A stretch of 64,000 nt of DNA from Methanoplanus sp. FWC-SCC4 (GCF_032878975.1 NZ_CP043875.1:1542370-1606369); one strand, 5' to 3'. Positions 16,597-26,948 are shown, counted from the first letter of the stretch. Translations and numbers: made by a program. The notes: a model not told the origin generated them from the sequence alone.

Positions 16597-19335
16597 ATGG
16601 ATATTTCAAAACTCGAAGATGCAATAGATGCAGCAATTTTAGGAAAAACACAGCAAAAACTGGATATAAATGAGCTTGAGCCAGGTTTTAGAACACTTGG
16701 TAAAAAAATAAATTCTCTGATTATAGAAAAAGAAAAACTGTATCAGTCAATAAAAAAAATGCCGATACCGCTTGGAATTACAGATACCAATTTTAACATT
16801 TTAGATGTCAATGAGGAATTTATCGAACTTACAGGATATTCTGCCGACAAGCTGAAAGAAATGAATATTTCTGATTTTTATTCACACTTTGACCTTAAAC
16901 TCATTGAAGGAAAAGGCACAAAAGAAGCAAGAGATACAAAATCAAAAGTCTCCGGCAAATTCACAATGAAATTTAAAGGAGTGGACAAAGTAATCGTAAT
17001 TCACAGCATCCCCTTTCTTGATGAGTCAGGGAATGTTGCAGCCCTTAACACAGCGTTAATAGATGTAACAGATATTGAGGAGCAGAAAGTCTGGTATGAA
17101 TCAATTCTTGATTCACTCCCTTTCCCGGTTTCAGTCACTGATATGAACATGAAATGGCAATATCTAAATCCCCTTGCCGAGTCCGCTTCAGGAATCAGCA
17201 AAAACGAGGCAATAGGCACACAGTGCAGCAGATGGAATGCAAATATCTGTGGAACAGGAAACTGCGGAATAGAGTGTCTTAGAAGAGGAAAAGAACAGAC
17301 TTTCTTTGATCAGGATGGTAAAAACTTCATGGTCAATGTTGCCTGGATCAGAAACATGAAAGGCGAGAAGGCAGGCCATGTCGAGATTGTCCAGGACATT
17401 ACAGCCACAAAACGGGTTGCCGACTATATTGAAACAGAAGTAAAAAATATTGGATCAAATCTTGAAAAAATTGCTGCCGGAGATTTAAACCTTGATCTTA
17501 CAGTAGGGGATGGAGACGAATACACAAAGGAAATCAGAAAAGATCTGCTGTCAATGGCCGATGACATCAGAACAGTCAATACATCCATAAAAGGCGTAAT
17601 ATCAGCATCCACAAGACTCGGGAACGATATTGCAAAGGGCATAATGAAGCCTGTCGATTCTTATGAGTTTAATGGAGCATATAAAGAACTGATTGAGACA
17701 TTAAACACCATACCACTGAATTTAAAAGAGCCGCTTGATATCAATCTTGAATATATAGAAAAAATAGGAAAAGGAGAAATCCCTGAGAAAATTTCAAAGG
17801 ATTTCAACGGAGGATACAACAATCTTAAAATAAACCTTAATAACTGCATAGAAGGACTTTCAGGTCTTAAAGAAGCAGAGGAAATCATCAGGCTGATGGC
17901 CGTAAACGACTATACAAGAAAGATAGAAGGAAATTATCAGGGAATTTATGGAAATATTGCATCAGAGATCAATAATGTCCAGGCAAGACTTCTAAATGTA
18001 ATTGATGTCTGTGAAAAGACAAGCAAGGGCGATCTCTCAAAACTGGATGAATTTAAAAAATTAGGCAAAAGAAGTGATAATGACATCCTGATTCCCTCAC
18101 TTGTCAGAATGATGGAAGCCCTGAAAAATACAATTACAGAGATTTCAGTCCTTTCAGGAGATATTGTTGAAGGAAAACTGAGTACAAAAGCTGATCATTC
18201 CAGACACTCGGGAGCATTCGCAGATTTGATTATTGGTGTAAATGAACTTCTTGACGCCATCATTCTGCCAGTTAATGAAGCAATTAGAATGTCGGATAAT
18301 CTTGCAAAAGGAGATTTTACTGCAAGGTTCAATGAAAATATCTCTGCCAAAGGAGACATTCTTTCCTTTAAAGAAGCACTCAACAATGTTGGAGATTCTG
18401 TGTCACAGGCCATAGGAGAGGCAAATAAAATCGCAGAAAATGTCGCTATTGATTCAAATGAAGTTTCAAAAGGAGCAGACGAGGTCGCAAAAGCAGCTGA
18501 GGGGGTTGCAACTACCAGCCAGAAGACAGCTGATCTTACAAGAGAGCTTCTTGCAAGCATTGAAGAAGTAACATTAAAGATTTCCGATCTCTCTGCATCC
18601 AATGAGGAAATTGCAAGCACATCACAGGAAGTGTTTAAAGCAGCAAATCAGATTGTCGATATTGGAAAAGAGGCACAGGGACTTGCAAACGACACAAGTA
18701 ATAAAATGGGCAGTGTTGAAAAAATCGCAAAAGAGAGCGTGGAAGAAATCTATGATCTTACTGATAAAATTAAGGAAGTCAGCAATGTTGTTAAGATGAT
18801 CAATGACATCACAGGACAGATAAACCTCCTTGCACTCAATGCTGCCATTGAAGCCGCACGTGCAGGTGAACACGGAAGAGGATTTGCGGTTGTTGCAGGT
18901 GAGGTCAAAAACCTGGCAGCAGAAGCAAGAGCAGCAACCGATTCAATTGAAAATGTTGTATCAATGGTTCAGGTTAGCAGTGAGAAGACTGCAAACGCAA
19001 TCAATAATTCAAATAATGAGATCGTTGATGGTGTAGAAAGTGTCACAAAGACAATTGAGGTGCTTAATACCATCATCAGAAACGCAGGACAGGTTACAGG
19101 TGACATCGGCGAGATCACAAAAGCAATAGAAGATCAGGCAAATATTGCAAACAATGTTGTAAATTCAGCAGAAAAGGGCACTAAAATGACCAAGGAAGTT
19201 CAGAATGAAGCAGAAGGTCTTGCCGCACTTGCAGAAGAATCAAGTGCATCTGTTGAAGAGATTGGAAGCGCAATACACGAGGTCAATGAACTCTCAAACA
19301 ATCTAAAGACAGTCATGGGAAATTTTAGAATCTGA
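16597..19335 (+). CDS. Large soluble methyl-accepting chemotaxis protein with two PAS domains and poly-HAMP region
   Basis: The 912-residue cytoplasmic receptor is the longest of the four. Order: PAS 1 (~45-165), PAS 2 (~165-285) with the cysteine array [18 protein letters not shown], an extended chain of HAMP-like modules (~290-610, recurring [41 protein letters not shown] and [11 protein letters not shown]) and the signalling hairpin (~650-912). It matches the receptor at 13332 at both ends but has ~180 extra residues of HAMP-like repeats between. ATG 16597 is preceded by a weak AGAAGGAATG site. A cheW gene follows. Confidence 0.9.
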   Translation: MDISKLEDAIDAAILGKTQQKLDINELEPGFRTLGKKINSLIIEKEKLYQSIKKMPIPLGITDTNFNILDVNEEFIELTGYSADKLKEMNISDFYSHFDLKLIEGKGTKEARDTKSKVSGKFTMKFKGVDKVIVIHSIPFLDESGNVAALNTALIDVTDIEEQKVWYESILDSLPFPVSVTDMNMKWQYLNPLAESASGISKNEAIGTQCSRWNANICGTGNCGIECLRRGKEQTFFDQDGKNFMVNVAWIRNMKGEKAGHVEIVQDITATKRVADYIETEVKNIGSNLEKIAAGDLNLDLTVGDGDEYTKEIRKDLLSMADDIRTVNTSIKGVISASTRLGNDIAKGIMKPVDSYEFNGAYKELIETLNTIPLNLKEPLDINLEYIEKIGKGEIPEKISKDFNGGYNNLKINLNNCIEGLSGLKEAEEIIRLMAVNDYTRKIEGNYQGIYGNIASEINNVQARLLNVIDVCEKTSKGDLSKLDEFKKLGKRSDNDILIPSLVRMMEALKNTITEISVLSGDIVEGKLSTKADHSRHSGAFADLIIGVNELLDAIILPVNEAIRMSDNLAKGDFTARFNENISAKGDILSFKEALNNVGDSVSQAIGEANKIAENVAIDSNEVSKGADEVAKAAEGVATTSQKTADLTRELLASIEEVTLKISDLSASNEEIASTSQEVFKAANQIVDIGKEAQGLANDTSNKMGSVEKIAKESVEEIYDLTDKIKEVSNVVKMINDITGQINLLALNAAIEAARAGEHGRGFAVVAGEVKNLAAEARAATDSIENVVSMVQVSSEKTANAINNSNNEIVDGVESVTKTIEVLNTIIRNAGQVTGDIGEITKAIEDQANIANNVVNSAEKGTKMTKEVQNEAEGLAALAEESSASVEEIGSAIHEVNELSNNLKTVMGNFRI

Positions 19336-19351
19336 ATATTTGGAGAAAACA

Positions 19352-19816
19352 ATGTCAAAAGTCACCGACGTAGTACAATTTGAAATATCAGGCACCCATT
19401 ATGCCCTCGATATCCACATTGCACGCGAAATTGTAGAGATGATCCCAATAACCCCGGTTCCAAAGGCACCTCCACATATTGCAGGAATAATTAACCTGAG
19501 AGGCGAGATTACAAACATCCTAAACCTTAATTATCTGATGGGTCTTCCGGCAAAAGAGAATGTTTCAGGTCAGAAGATAATCGTACTCGTACCGGATGCA
19601 GCTGCCGGTTCCAATGTAGGACTCATAGTCGATGATGTCAAAAGTGTTTTGCAGGTCTCAGAAGAGGACGTCGATCAGATGGATGAGACCATGTCAAAGG
19701 AAGCATATGTAAAAGGAATCATCAAATTAGGGAAAGAAAAGGATGAGGAAAAAGAGCTTGTAATCTGGATAGATATCGGAAAGATAATATCAGACACACT
19801 TAAAGGCAGTGAATAA
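19352..19816 (+). CDS. cheW: CheW chemotaxis adaptor
   Basis: The 154-residue CheW protein is almost the same as the one at 15553 (HYALDIHIAREIVEMIPITP, HIAGIINLRGEITNILNLNYLMGLP, DQMDETMSKEAYVKGIIKLG). ATG 19352 has TGGAG five to nine bases upstream; the upstream TTG at 19340 has no site. It completes the third receptor-CheW couple. CheW links receptor arrays to CheA, which is not encoded in this window. Confidence 0.93.
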   Translation: MSKVTDVVQFEISGTHYALDIHIAREIVEMIPITPVPKAPPHIAGIINLRGEITNILNLNYLMGLPAKENVSGQKIIVLVPDAAAGSNVGLIVDDVKSVLQVSEEDVDQMDETMSKEAYVKGIIKLGKEKDEEKELVIWIDIGKIISDTLKGSE

Positions 19817-20346
19817 CCCGGAATTTTAAATATTCTACAGGCTGTTTAAAAAAGACATAATATTTTTTTGTTTTTTATATATATCATAATTAAACACAAA
19901 ACTTTGCTAAATTTAAAATCATTAAGCTTCATAATTGATCAAAAGCCGTCTTCATCCCACCAGAAAACCTGATATTTATTTATTATTTATTGAAAAATTT
20001 TTTGACATATAAATATTTTTACCAAATGCACCCGCATCTTTATTTTCAAATATATTTTGTATTACTGACAAATTTTTTTAAAAAAACTGAATAAAAGAAA
20101 ATTTAAAGATAAAATTTGAATTAATTTTTACTATAGGCTATTATTTCAAATAATATTAAAATTGATTTAAAAAGCAAAATTAACATTATTTCTGAAGGAA
20201 AATTCAAAGAGTAATACTAAAATATGGTGGCACACATAATTATCTAAAAGTTATCAAACACATTCCATTAAATTCAAACAATTGTAAATAAATAGATCAC
20301 ATATTGTCAGAAAATTTCCAGGATTCTGACGATAAGATTTACAACT
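19817..20346. other. Long AT-rich intergenic region, no gene seen
   Basis: About 530 bases of extremely AT-rich sequence with long T and A runs right after the cheW stop, which would serve as archaeal-type U-tract termination. TATA-like elements are too many to choose a promoter. No coding signal, tRNA or clear hairpin was found. Confidence 0.4.
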
Positions 20347-20364
20347 TTGACATGCAAAAAGTAT

Positions 20365-21900
20365 ATGAAATCTTTAAAAACAAACGATGGTACAAAAATG
20401 GATTATTCACACAATAATTATTTCATAAGAGAAGAAAAGAAAAATTCTGAAAATATTGAAGAAGAGAATTTAGAATTTTTAAATCTTGCATATGAAGGCT
20501 TAAAAAGCATCCCTACACCAGTTATGCTAATTGACAGGGATTTTAATGTCACTTACATGAATGGTGCGGGAGCAGAGCTTCTTAATATGGAACCCGACAG
20601 AATAACCGGAAAAAAATGCTATAATCTATTCAAAACAAAAGACTGCAATACCCCAAACTGTGCCTGCCAGAAAGCCATGAACAGCGGCAGCACAATGACT
20701 GAGGAGACAGTGACAGGGACAGGAATGCCCATCCGTTATACCGGAGCACCTCTGAGAGATAAAAAAGGAAACATAAAAGGTGCTGTCGAGTTTGTTCTTG
20801 ATATTACAGATGAAGTGATGGGCAGAAATGCCGTTGACGAGGCAGTGAGGATCTCACAGGAATTTGCAAATAACAATTATACCGCAAGATTCAGCAACAA
20901 TATAGAAGTTACCGGCAAATATGAAAAATTCAGGGATTCACTTAACGAAATCGGCGATACCTTTTCAAATGTTGTAAGAGGTGTTAAGAAAATCTCATTA
21001 GAGATTGATCAAAACGCTATCGAAGTCGGCAAGGGAACCGAAGAGATCGCAAAGGCTTCAGAAGAAGTCGCTGCAACAAGCGTTAAAAACTCAGACGGTG
21101 CCAGGGAATTATATAATCAGATTAAACTGATAAATGATCAGATTTCAGATCTGTCTGCTTCAAATGAGGAGATCGCCGGAACATCACAGGATGTTTTCAA
21201 AAAGACAGGCCAGGTTGTGGATTTGGGAACGGAAGCAAAGTCTTCCGGAGACATTGCCAGGAAAAAGATGGCAAGTGTCGAAAATATCGCAAAGCAGAGT
21301 GTTGATGAGATAAATTCACTCTCAAATAAAGTTAATGAAGTTGGAAATGTTGTCAGGCTCATTAACGAGATTACAGGACAGATCAACCTTCTGGCGCTGA
21401 ATGCAGCTATCGAAGCCGCCCGTGCAGGGGAACACGGCAGAGGCTTTGCAGTAGTTGCAGGGGAAGTCAAAAATCTTGCAGGAGAGGCAAGGGCTGCAAC
21501 CAAGGATATTGAAAAGGTTGTTTCAGTTGTTCAGAATAATAGTGAAAAAGCCGCAAAATCAATTAATCTTGCAAAGGATGAGATAATCGACAGCGTATCA
21601 AGCGTGAATGAGGCTTTGGAAGCTCTGGACCGGATAATATTAAGTGCCAATTCTGTTGTTGAAGATATCGGAGAGGTATCAAAAGCAACCGAAGATCAGG
21701 CACATATCGCAAATAATGTTGTCAGTGCCGTAATTAAAGGCAGAGATATGACAGAAAAGGCCGAGAGTGACTCAGAGGAGCTTGCATCACTTGCAGAAGA
21801 GTCCAGCTCTTCTGTTGAAGAGATTACAAATGCAATGTACGAAGTTACCAAGAGAACAAAGATGCTCGCTGACCATATTGATCAATACAAAATTGACTGA
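20365..21900 (+). CDS. Soluble methyl-accepting chemotaxis protein with single Cys-containing PAS domain
   Basis: A receptor of about 511 residues: one PAS domain (~45-155, [23 protein letters not shown]) containing a cysteine group ([17 protein letters not shown]), one HAMP-like module (~165-210) and the signalling hairpin (~235-511) with the [19 protein letters not shown] tip. It is the shortest receptor and the only one without a following cheW. The start is uncertain: TTG 20347, ATG 20365 and ATG 20398 are all in frame and none has a good ribosome binding site. A bidirectional terminator follows. Confidence 0.88.
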   Translation: MKSLKTNDGTKMDYSHNNYFIREEKKNSENIEEENLEFLNLAYEGLKSIPTPVMLIDRDFNVTYMNGAGAELLNMEPDRITGKKCYNLFKTKDCNTPNCACQKAMNSGSTMTEETVTGTGMPIRYTGAPLRDKKGNIKGAVEFVLDITDEVMGRNAVDEAVRISQEFANNNYTARFSNNIEVTGKYEKFRDSLNEIGDTFSNVVRGVKKISLEIDQNAIEVGKGTEEIAKASEEVAATSVKNSDGARELYNQIKLINDQISDLSASNEEIAGTSQDVFKKTGQVVDLGTEAKSSGDIARKKMASVENIAKQSVDEINSLSNKVNEVGNVVRLINEITGQINLLALNAAIEAARAGEHGRGFAVVAGEVKNLAGEARAATKDIEKVVSVVQNNSEKAAKSINLAKDEIIDSVSSVNEALEALDRIILSANSVVEDIGEVSKATEDQAHIANNVVSAVIKGRDMTEKAESDSEELASLAEESSSSVEEITNAMYEVTKRTKMLADHIDQYKID

Positions 21901-21918
21901 ATATTAGTTTGAAATAAA

Positions 21919-21948
21919 AAAGGGGATTATTAACCCCTCTGCTTTTTT
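21919..21948. terminator. Bidirectional hairpin terminator between convergent genes
   Basis: AAAAAGGGG and CCCCTCTGCTTTTTT form a GC stem of four to five pairs with A and T runs on either side. It lies between the chemoreceptor stop (21900) and the convergent gene ending at 22012. Confidence 0.65.
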
Positions 21949-22011
21949 AGAATACAACATTATTACGGATTTTTTAAGATCACGGGTTGCATTTTAAGCT
22001 TTTGTCCTGCT

Positions 22012-22515
22012 TCACGCAAGTGCCGGTACAGAATCGGCCCAGGCTTCCACTTTTGTGCGGATTGCATCATCAGTATAAGATGAAATCCTGATGTGATCCC
22101 TTGAGAGTGCGATGAAGTATGTCTCACCGTTTGGATCACGGCACTTTAAAGTGCGTGAATACTGGTCTTTTTCAAGGTTGTGGACACATGTTCCGCCGAT
22201 TGCATCCGCAAGACCTGTGTCTGCGAGGACTGCTGATACAGCCTGTCCAAAGGCAGATACTGCAGGTGCCTTTATGGAAAGGCTGCCAACTGTTTTTGCT
22301 TCATCATCTTCGAAGAGGAATTTTGCAGTATAGCCCTGCCCGGAGGTTGAAATCCCCCCTATGTTCATTCCCTTTTCAACATAGCCCTCACATCCGAGAG
22401 GGTTTTCAGATATCAGCGCCTGGACAATTGCATCGAATGTTGCAATGTCGGCAACCGGGTTTTCAAGTTTTCTGTTCGCTGTTTTGGTGTTGTTGGTTTC
22501 AATAAAATCTGCCAT
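22012..22515 (-). CDS. Hypothetical protein, 167 residues
   Basis: A soluble protein with no recognised family. The sequence alternates beta-strand-like and helical stretches (GYTAKFLFEDDEAKTVGSLSIK, FGQAVSAVLADTGLADAIGG) with a Cys pair (TCVHNL, LKCRDPNGETYFIALSRDHIRISS) in the second half. GGGAG lies ~9 bases before ATG 22515. It is convergent with the last chemoreceptor and stands alone. A small ligand-binding fold is possible but not shown. Confidence 0.65.
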   Translation of the reverse strand: MADFIETNNTKTANRKLENPVADIATFDAIVQALISENPLGCEGYVEKGMNIGGISTSGQGYTAKFLFEDDEAKTVGSLSIKAPAVSAFGQAVSAVLADTGLADAIGGTCVHNLEKDQYSRTLKCRDPNGETYFIALSRDHIRISSYTDDAIRTKVEAWADSVPALA

Positions 22516-22800
22516 TTTTTCTCAACTCCCTACTTAGTCGCCTGCGAAATCCGGATTTATAACAGACATAATATTGTTGTTTTAGAAAGAATATTAATCT
22601 GACTTTACTTTAGAATTTAATTTGTTTTTTGAGGATTATTTTTCCTTTTTGGTAAAGCAGCGCTTAATATAATCAAACTCCAGACTATTGTATAAAAGAA
22701 ATTCAGGATGATCATATCGCGGACTTATTCTGTAATTTTCGCGGATTATTTCTCGAAAAAAATGATATTTGAATGATTTTTGTGAAGGAGGATTGCAGGC

Positions 22801-23040
22801 ATGAGAGAGGACAGGAACATAATCGCATATGAGATGATTATTGAGACAAACCGTGACGTTAAGTGGATATGCAAAACCCTTGAGGATATGAAAGGTTCAA
22901 TTGAGGACCATGAGGCAAGGATTAGAAAACTTGAGAGTTTTTCTTCAGAGACAAAGGGCAGCGAAGGAAAGATTGCAGCAGGTCTTGGTGCAGGGGCAGG
23001 GGGAGTCGTTGCCGTTTTGTTAAAGTTTTTTGGGGGGTGA
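22801..23040 (+). CDS. Small coiled-coil protein with C-terminal hydrophobic segment
   Basis: The 79-residue protein has an N-terminal amphipathic/coiled-coil region (residues 1-48) and a C-terminal glycine-rich hydrophobic helix (AAGLGAGAGGVVAVLLKFFGG) that could insert in the membrane. GGAGG lies ten bases before ATG 22801, so translation is likely. The layout resembles phage XhlA/holin-accessory proteins, but no other phage genes are nearby, so this is only a resemblance. Confidence 0.6.
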   Translation: MREDRNIIAYEMIIETNRDVKWICKTLEDMKGSIEDHEARIRKLESFSSETKGSEGKIAAGLGAGAGGVVAVLLKFFGG

Positions 23041-23273
23041 ATGTGTAATTTATTCCATATTTGAATTTCAGGATTTTTTCATGAAAAGTATATTTATACT
23101 CCGGTTTTTTACCAGTTCATTTTTAAAGACCGAAAAATTAGATTTAGACTATATATCTTAATAATCCGGACAAGTATATCCCAAACATCTCATATTTTTT
23201 CGGCCTTTAGTTTTCCTGATATAATATCAGTGACTTACCAGCTGTAAAAATCCTGTTAGGACGGATATTGCTA

Positions 23274-23597
23274 TCAACATTTCTTCCCGTAAAGCCTCTC
23301 CAAAACCTTTCTCATGAGATTTTCCTCCCTTCTCTTAAGTGTATCCAGATCAGGCTTACCGTCATGATAGAAATAAAACAGGGAATACAAAAAATCCTCA
23401 GTTAAATCCATCACCTCAGGCTTAAACCTGACCTCCATTGACGTATCACCGGAAAAACCTTTGATGGAGAAAAAATCCCTCTTTTCAAATTTGTAAAAAA
23501 CACCGCCTGCATTCGTAAGTTTCTGCACATTCCCAAAATTTTCAAGATAAATATAAAAATCATCAGGCACGGGAACGCTGATTAAAAACTCCTTCAT
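23274..23597 (-). CDS. Hypothetical protein, ~107 residues
   Basis: A small soluble protein beginning MKEFLISVPVPDDFYIYLEN, with beta-rich middle (VFYKFEKRDFFSIKGFSG) and charged helical end. It was not recognised. ATG 23597 is preferred because the longer frame to 23657 overlaps the cysteine-desulfurase gene by nearly 40 bases. It lies 22 bases after that gene on the same strand and may be its operon partner. Confidence 0.55.
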   Translation of the reverse strand: MKEFLISVPVPDDFYIYLENFGNVQKLTNAGGVFYKFEKRDFFSIKGFSGDTSMEVRFKPEVMDLTEDFLYSLFYFYHDGKPDLDTLKRREENLMRKVLERLYGKKC

Positions 23598-23619
23598 CCG
23601 TGTGCCGTCTGCACACGAC

Positions 23620-24792
23620 TTATGCCTGACTGAACGAAATATTCGCATTTTTTGCAATCTCCCTTATAGCACCAACAACAATCCGGCATTCCTCATCTGT
23701 CGTAAACCAGGAAAGACTAAGTCTTATACAACCCTCCCCACCATCAATTTCATCATGAACAAGGGGGGCACAGTGAAGACCCGTCCGACAGATAATTCCA
23801 TAACCCCGGGCCAGAATGAATCCCACATCATCGTCATCCAGCCCTGTGATACTAAAAGATATAACAGGCAGAACCGGGTTTTTGTTGTATATTACAACAT
23901 TAGGATCGTCTTTTAGTTCATTGATAATATATCCAGTCTGCCTCATTCCCTTTTCATGAATCCGTTCAACTCCGACCGATGCCAAAAAACCAACACCTGC
24001 CAGAAGTGCCGCAATGCCGGGATAATTGGAAGTCCCCACCTCAAACCTCTCCGGCATATACAAAGGATGATGAAGTGAAAAAGAGTCAGTCCCCGTCCCT
24101 CCTGTTTGAACAGGGGAAACCCGCTCCGGATCACGGATGAAAAAGCCTCCCGTTCCGGCTATTCCAAACAGACCCTTATGACCTGTGAAAACATATGCAT
24201 CAACAGGCAGTATTCCCAGATCAACAGGAATGTGTCCGGCAGTCTGTGCACCGTCAACGATGAAATAAATCCCTTTTTTTATAAGGAAATCTCCTATTAC
24301 ACCGATGTCCTGAACAGAGCCCAGAACATTGCTCCCATGAGACATGACCATCAGTTTTGTATCCGGACAAACTGCCTTAGATACATCAGTAACAGAAACC
24401 TTCCCGTCCTCAAAAGGAATTACACTAAGTCTTATTTTACCCTCACTTTCCAGCTCATAGAGTGGTCTTAAAACCGAATTATGATCAAGGGCTGTTGTGA
24501 TTACGTGGCATGGCATATCAGCTCTTTTTATAAATCCGGCTATCAGAAGGTTGAGGGAGTCAGTCGCATTCTGCGTAAATATAAAATTCTCGGGAGGGCC
24601 TGCATTAAAAAAATCAGAAAGTGCCTCCCTTGCAAGCGTCGGATAATCATTACCCTGATTACCCGAGGTTCTCCCGGAACCAAACACCGGAAGGCTGAGA
24701 GACTCAACGACCGACTCTAAAACACACTCCGGTTTTGGCCAGCTTGTTGCAGCATTGTTCATGTATATAATGGAAGACTGTCTGTTTTTCAT
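23620..24792 (-). CDS. Cysteine desulfurase family PLP enzyme (class V aminotransferase)
   Basis: About 390 residues. It begins near IIYMNNAATSWPKPE and has GRTSGNQGNDYPTLARE, the PLP-lysine segment FTGHKGLFGIAGTGGFFI, and the loop CRTGLHCAPLVH carrying the candidate catalytic Cys. These match the NifS/SufS-related cysteine desulfurase family (the TIGR01977 type), which removes sulfur from cysteine for Fe-S or thio-cofactor assembly. No scaffold gene is adjacent. ATG 24792 has a weak AGGAATT site; TTG 24816 is an alternative start. Confidence 0.85.
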   Translation of the reverse strand: MKNRQSSIIYMNNAATSWPKPECVLESVVESLSLPVFGSGRTSGNQGNDYPTLAREALSDFFNAGPPENFIFTQNATDSLNLLIAGFIKRADMPCHVITTALDHNSVLRPLYELESEGKIRLSVIPFEDGKVSVTDVSKAVCPDTKLMVMSHGSNVLGSVQDIGVIGDFLIKKGIYFIVDGAQTAGHIPVDLGILPVDAYVFTGHKGLFGIAGTGGFFIRDPERVSPVQTGGTGTDSFSLHHPLYMPERFEVGTSNYPGIAALLAGVGFLASVGVERIHEKGMRQTGYIINELKDDPNVVIYNKNPVLPVISFSITGLDDDDVGFILARGYGIICRTGLHCAPLVHDEIDGGEGCIRLSLSWFTTDEECRIVVGAIREIAKNANISFSQA

Positions 24793-24896
24793 ACCCGATT
24801 TCAATTCCTGATTCAAAGATTAAAGGTATTTAAGCAAATAACCTCCCATAGGAACAGTACGGACACATTTTTATCTTTATAAAATAATTTCCAGAT

Positions 24897-25355
24897 ATGA
24901 CTCACTTTCTTGCAATATCAAACAGAGACAATTCGGATGTGGTGACTAAAAAGAACATATGGGGTGTTCCAAAACGCTTTATAAATCAGATATCAAAGAC
25001 AAAACCGGGCGACTCACTTATTGTATATGTGGGACAGCAGATAATCGATAAGGAGACAACACTCCCTCCGGCGTTGACCGGCTGTTTTGAGATAGTATCA
25101 GAAGTATTCGAGGACGATACAGAAATATTCACATCCCCTGCAAAACTCGGGAATGAGATATTTCCACTCAGAATTAAGCTATCACCAAAAGAAATCTTTG
25201 ACCCCGAATTAAACTTCAAACAGTTAATACCCCATCTTGAGTTCATCACAAACAAAAAGCAGTGGTCAGGGCATATCAGGGGACAGGCGATGAGAACAAT
25301 TCCTGATGAAGACTATGAATATATTATGAAAGCCGCGAACACTCCAAGAGACTAA
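24897..25355 (+). CDS. EVE domain protein (PUA-like)
   Basis: The 152-residue protein has the EVE/UPF0310 pattern: FLAISNRDNSDVVTKKNIWGVPKR, KPGDSLIVYVGQQ, TGCFEIVSEVFED and the C-terminal QWSGHIRGQAMRTIPDEDYEYIM. EVE folds are relatives of YTH and PUA domains that bind modified nucleic-acid bases, and they often sit near restriction or defence genes. Here the neighbours are metabolic, so the role is open. ATG 24897 has no strong ribosome binding site. Confidence 0.82.
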   Translation: MTHFLAISNRDNSDVVTKKNIWGVPKRFINQISKTKPGDSLIVYVGQQIIDKETTLPPALTGCFEIVSEVFEDDTEIFTSPAKLGNEIFPLRIKLSPKEIFDPELNFKQLIPHLEFITNKKQWSGHIRGQAMRTIPDEDYEYIMKAANTPRD

Positions 25356-25527
25356 AATGCAGTAATACTATAGGATCGGGACATATTTACTACGAATCTT
25401 ACAAAAAAGGATATTTTAAAAACCGATTCTCTCAACGTAATTTTTTGAACAGCTGGAATAATTCACCCACCCTCTGCCAAAGATATTATTCGCTCAGAAA
25501 GAAAAAAGACCTGCAAACGGGGAAGAC

Positions 25528-26100
25528 ATGAAAGAGTTTTTTGATGAGCCGGGGAAAAAAATTATTCTTGCATTATGGATTCTGATAGTCTTATCAGTCT
25601 TCACTGCCTGGCTGCTTTACCCGCATCTCTTTGATCTCTCCAATATCGGAAAACTTTCTGTAAAATATTATTACACCGCCCTTTTCATATACTTCATAAT
25701 AATAAGCCTGAGAGGGCTTATCCTGATGCCAACAACACCTGCATTAATTGCAGGAATACTGTTTTTCAACCCTTACCAGTTGTTTATCGTTAACATCGCA
25801 GGCTACCTGACATCAGCAACCATCGTATACAGATACTCAGGATACCTTGGAACCGGCGAATACTTTGAGAGGAAATATCCAGAAGAGATTAAAAGTATCA
25901 AAAAACTCTTTTTAAAACGTGAAATACCGATTGTTGCATTATGGAGCGTACTCCCCTTCACTCACACCGACATCATAGTATATGTAACATCATCACTGAA
26001 CATAAGGATTAAAAAATGTCTTGCAGGAGTCTTTATTGGAGAGTCAATTATAAACGCATTTTATATCATTTCAATAACCGGAATTTTGGGATTGCAGTGA
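25528..26100 (+). CDS. TVP38/TMEM64 (VTT/DedA-like) membrane protein
   Basis: The 190-residue membrane protein has about five hydrophobic segments (~12-33, 50-70, 72-98, 130-150, 164-188). It shows the VTT-family elements MPTTPALIAGILFFNP and SATIVYRYSGYLG, and WSVLPFTHTDIIVYV, where the family usually has an R/P-rich loop. The family acts as lipid scramblases or transporters in bacteria and eukaryotes. GGGGAAGACATG gives a plausible ribosome binding site at 25520. The neighbouring operon is convergent, so no context clue is available. Confidence 0.75.
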   Translation: MKEFFDEPGKKIILALWILIVLSVFTAWLLYPHLFDLSNIGKLSVKYYYTALFIYFIIISLRGLILMPTTPALIAGILFFNPYQLFIVNIAGYLTSATIVYRYSGYLGTGEYFERKYPEEIKSIKKLFLKREIPIVALWSVLPFTHTDIIVYVTSSLNIRIKKCLAGVFIGESIINAFYIISITGILGLQ

Positions 26101-26175
26101 TGACTGCAAATTAACAAGAGCTTCATCCCCCGTTTTAAAAATAATCAGTATATTTATGGTTAAAAACAGAATATT

Positions 26176-26532
26176 TTAAAGATTCTTCCGGCAGCAGTTC
26201 CTAATCTCCCCGACAAGAAGCTCAATCTCGGAGTAATTCGGATCTTCCATACCCCTTTTCAGAATCCCCGCATCAGTTGCAATAATATGAAGATAGTCAC
26301 GGCACCCGGAAGCTGATAATTTTTTTAATGCACAGCATTCACTGCATCCGTCAATTACAAGTAAATTTCCGGCATTTAAAAAAGCTTTGTCTTTTGTAAT
26401 ACCGGGCTTTGAAATCTGAAAATGCCCGTCAAAAATACCAGGATTCCTATGCATAAAAACATTTACAGCCTGGGTTGTCAGCTTACCGGTGCTTGAAACA
26501 CCCGAACATGTTACGATATAATTTCCTGTCAA
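26176..26532 (-). CDS. DGC-domain putative zinc/metal-binding protein (second copy in operon)
   Basis: The 118-residue protein has a TCSGVSSTGKLTTQAV N-terminal motif and the DGC signature in LLVIDGCSECCALKKL. This matches the DGC (PF08859-like) family of putative metal-binding proteins found in arsenic and thiol operons. It is the last gene of the eight-gene minus-strand operon, starting two bases after arsC. It is paralogous to the DGC protein at 27379 but lacks that protein's Cys-rich N-terminal extension. Confidence 0.78.
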   Translation of the reverse strand: MTGNYIVTCSGVSSTGKLTTQAVNVFMHRNPGIFDGHFQISKPGITKDKAFLNAGNLLVIDGCSECCALKKLSASGCRDYLHIIATDAGILKRGMEDPNYSEIELLVGEIRNCCRKNL

Positions 26533-26534
26533 AT

Positions 26535-26948
26535 CTAATCATCTCCAAACTCAAAATCAATAAAAGCGAAAATCTCATCCCTTACTTTTAAAAATGCATC
26601 CCTGACCTCATCCTCACTGCCGGAAAAGGCAAAAGGGTCAGTAAAACCTGCATGAATCTTTTTCTTTGCGAGGGAAAACACCGGGCAGGACTCATTTGCA
26701 CTATCACAGACAGTCACCACCACATCCATATAAACTCCCAAAAACTCTTCAAGATTTTTTGAATAATGGGATGAGATATCTATCCCTGCATCCCTCATAA
26801 CTTCAATTGCCACGGGATTTACAAATGCAGGGTTTGAGCCGGCAGAAAATGCTTCAAACCTGTCACCATATCTGGCGTTCAGGTACCCTTCCGCCATCTG
26901 AGAACGGGCGGAATTGTGGGTACATACAAAAAGCACTTTTTTCTTCAT
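26535..26948 (-). CDS. arsC: Arsenate reductase, low-molecular-weight phosphatase type (ArsC)
   Basis: The 137-residue protein has the phosphatase loop CTHNSARS (C-X5-R, residues ~8-15), the redox cysteine pair in TVCDSANESCPVF (~80-90) and a DP-containing GFTDPFAF loop, as in thioredoxin-coupled ArsC. It reduces arsenate to arsenite using a disulfide relay. The ATG overlaps the DUF2703 stop by four bases. The CXXC thioredoxin-fold protein encoded three genes earlier in the same operon is a likely electron donor. Confidence 0.9.
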   Translation of the reverse strand: MKKKVLFVCTHNSARSQMAEGYLNARYGDRFEAFSAGSNPAFVNPVAIEVMRDAGIDISSHYSKNLEEFLGVYMDVVVTVCDSANESCPVFSLAKKKIHAGFTDPFAFSGSEDEVRDAFLKVRDEIFAFIDFEFGDD

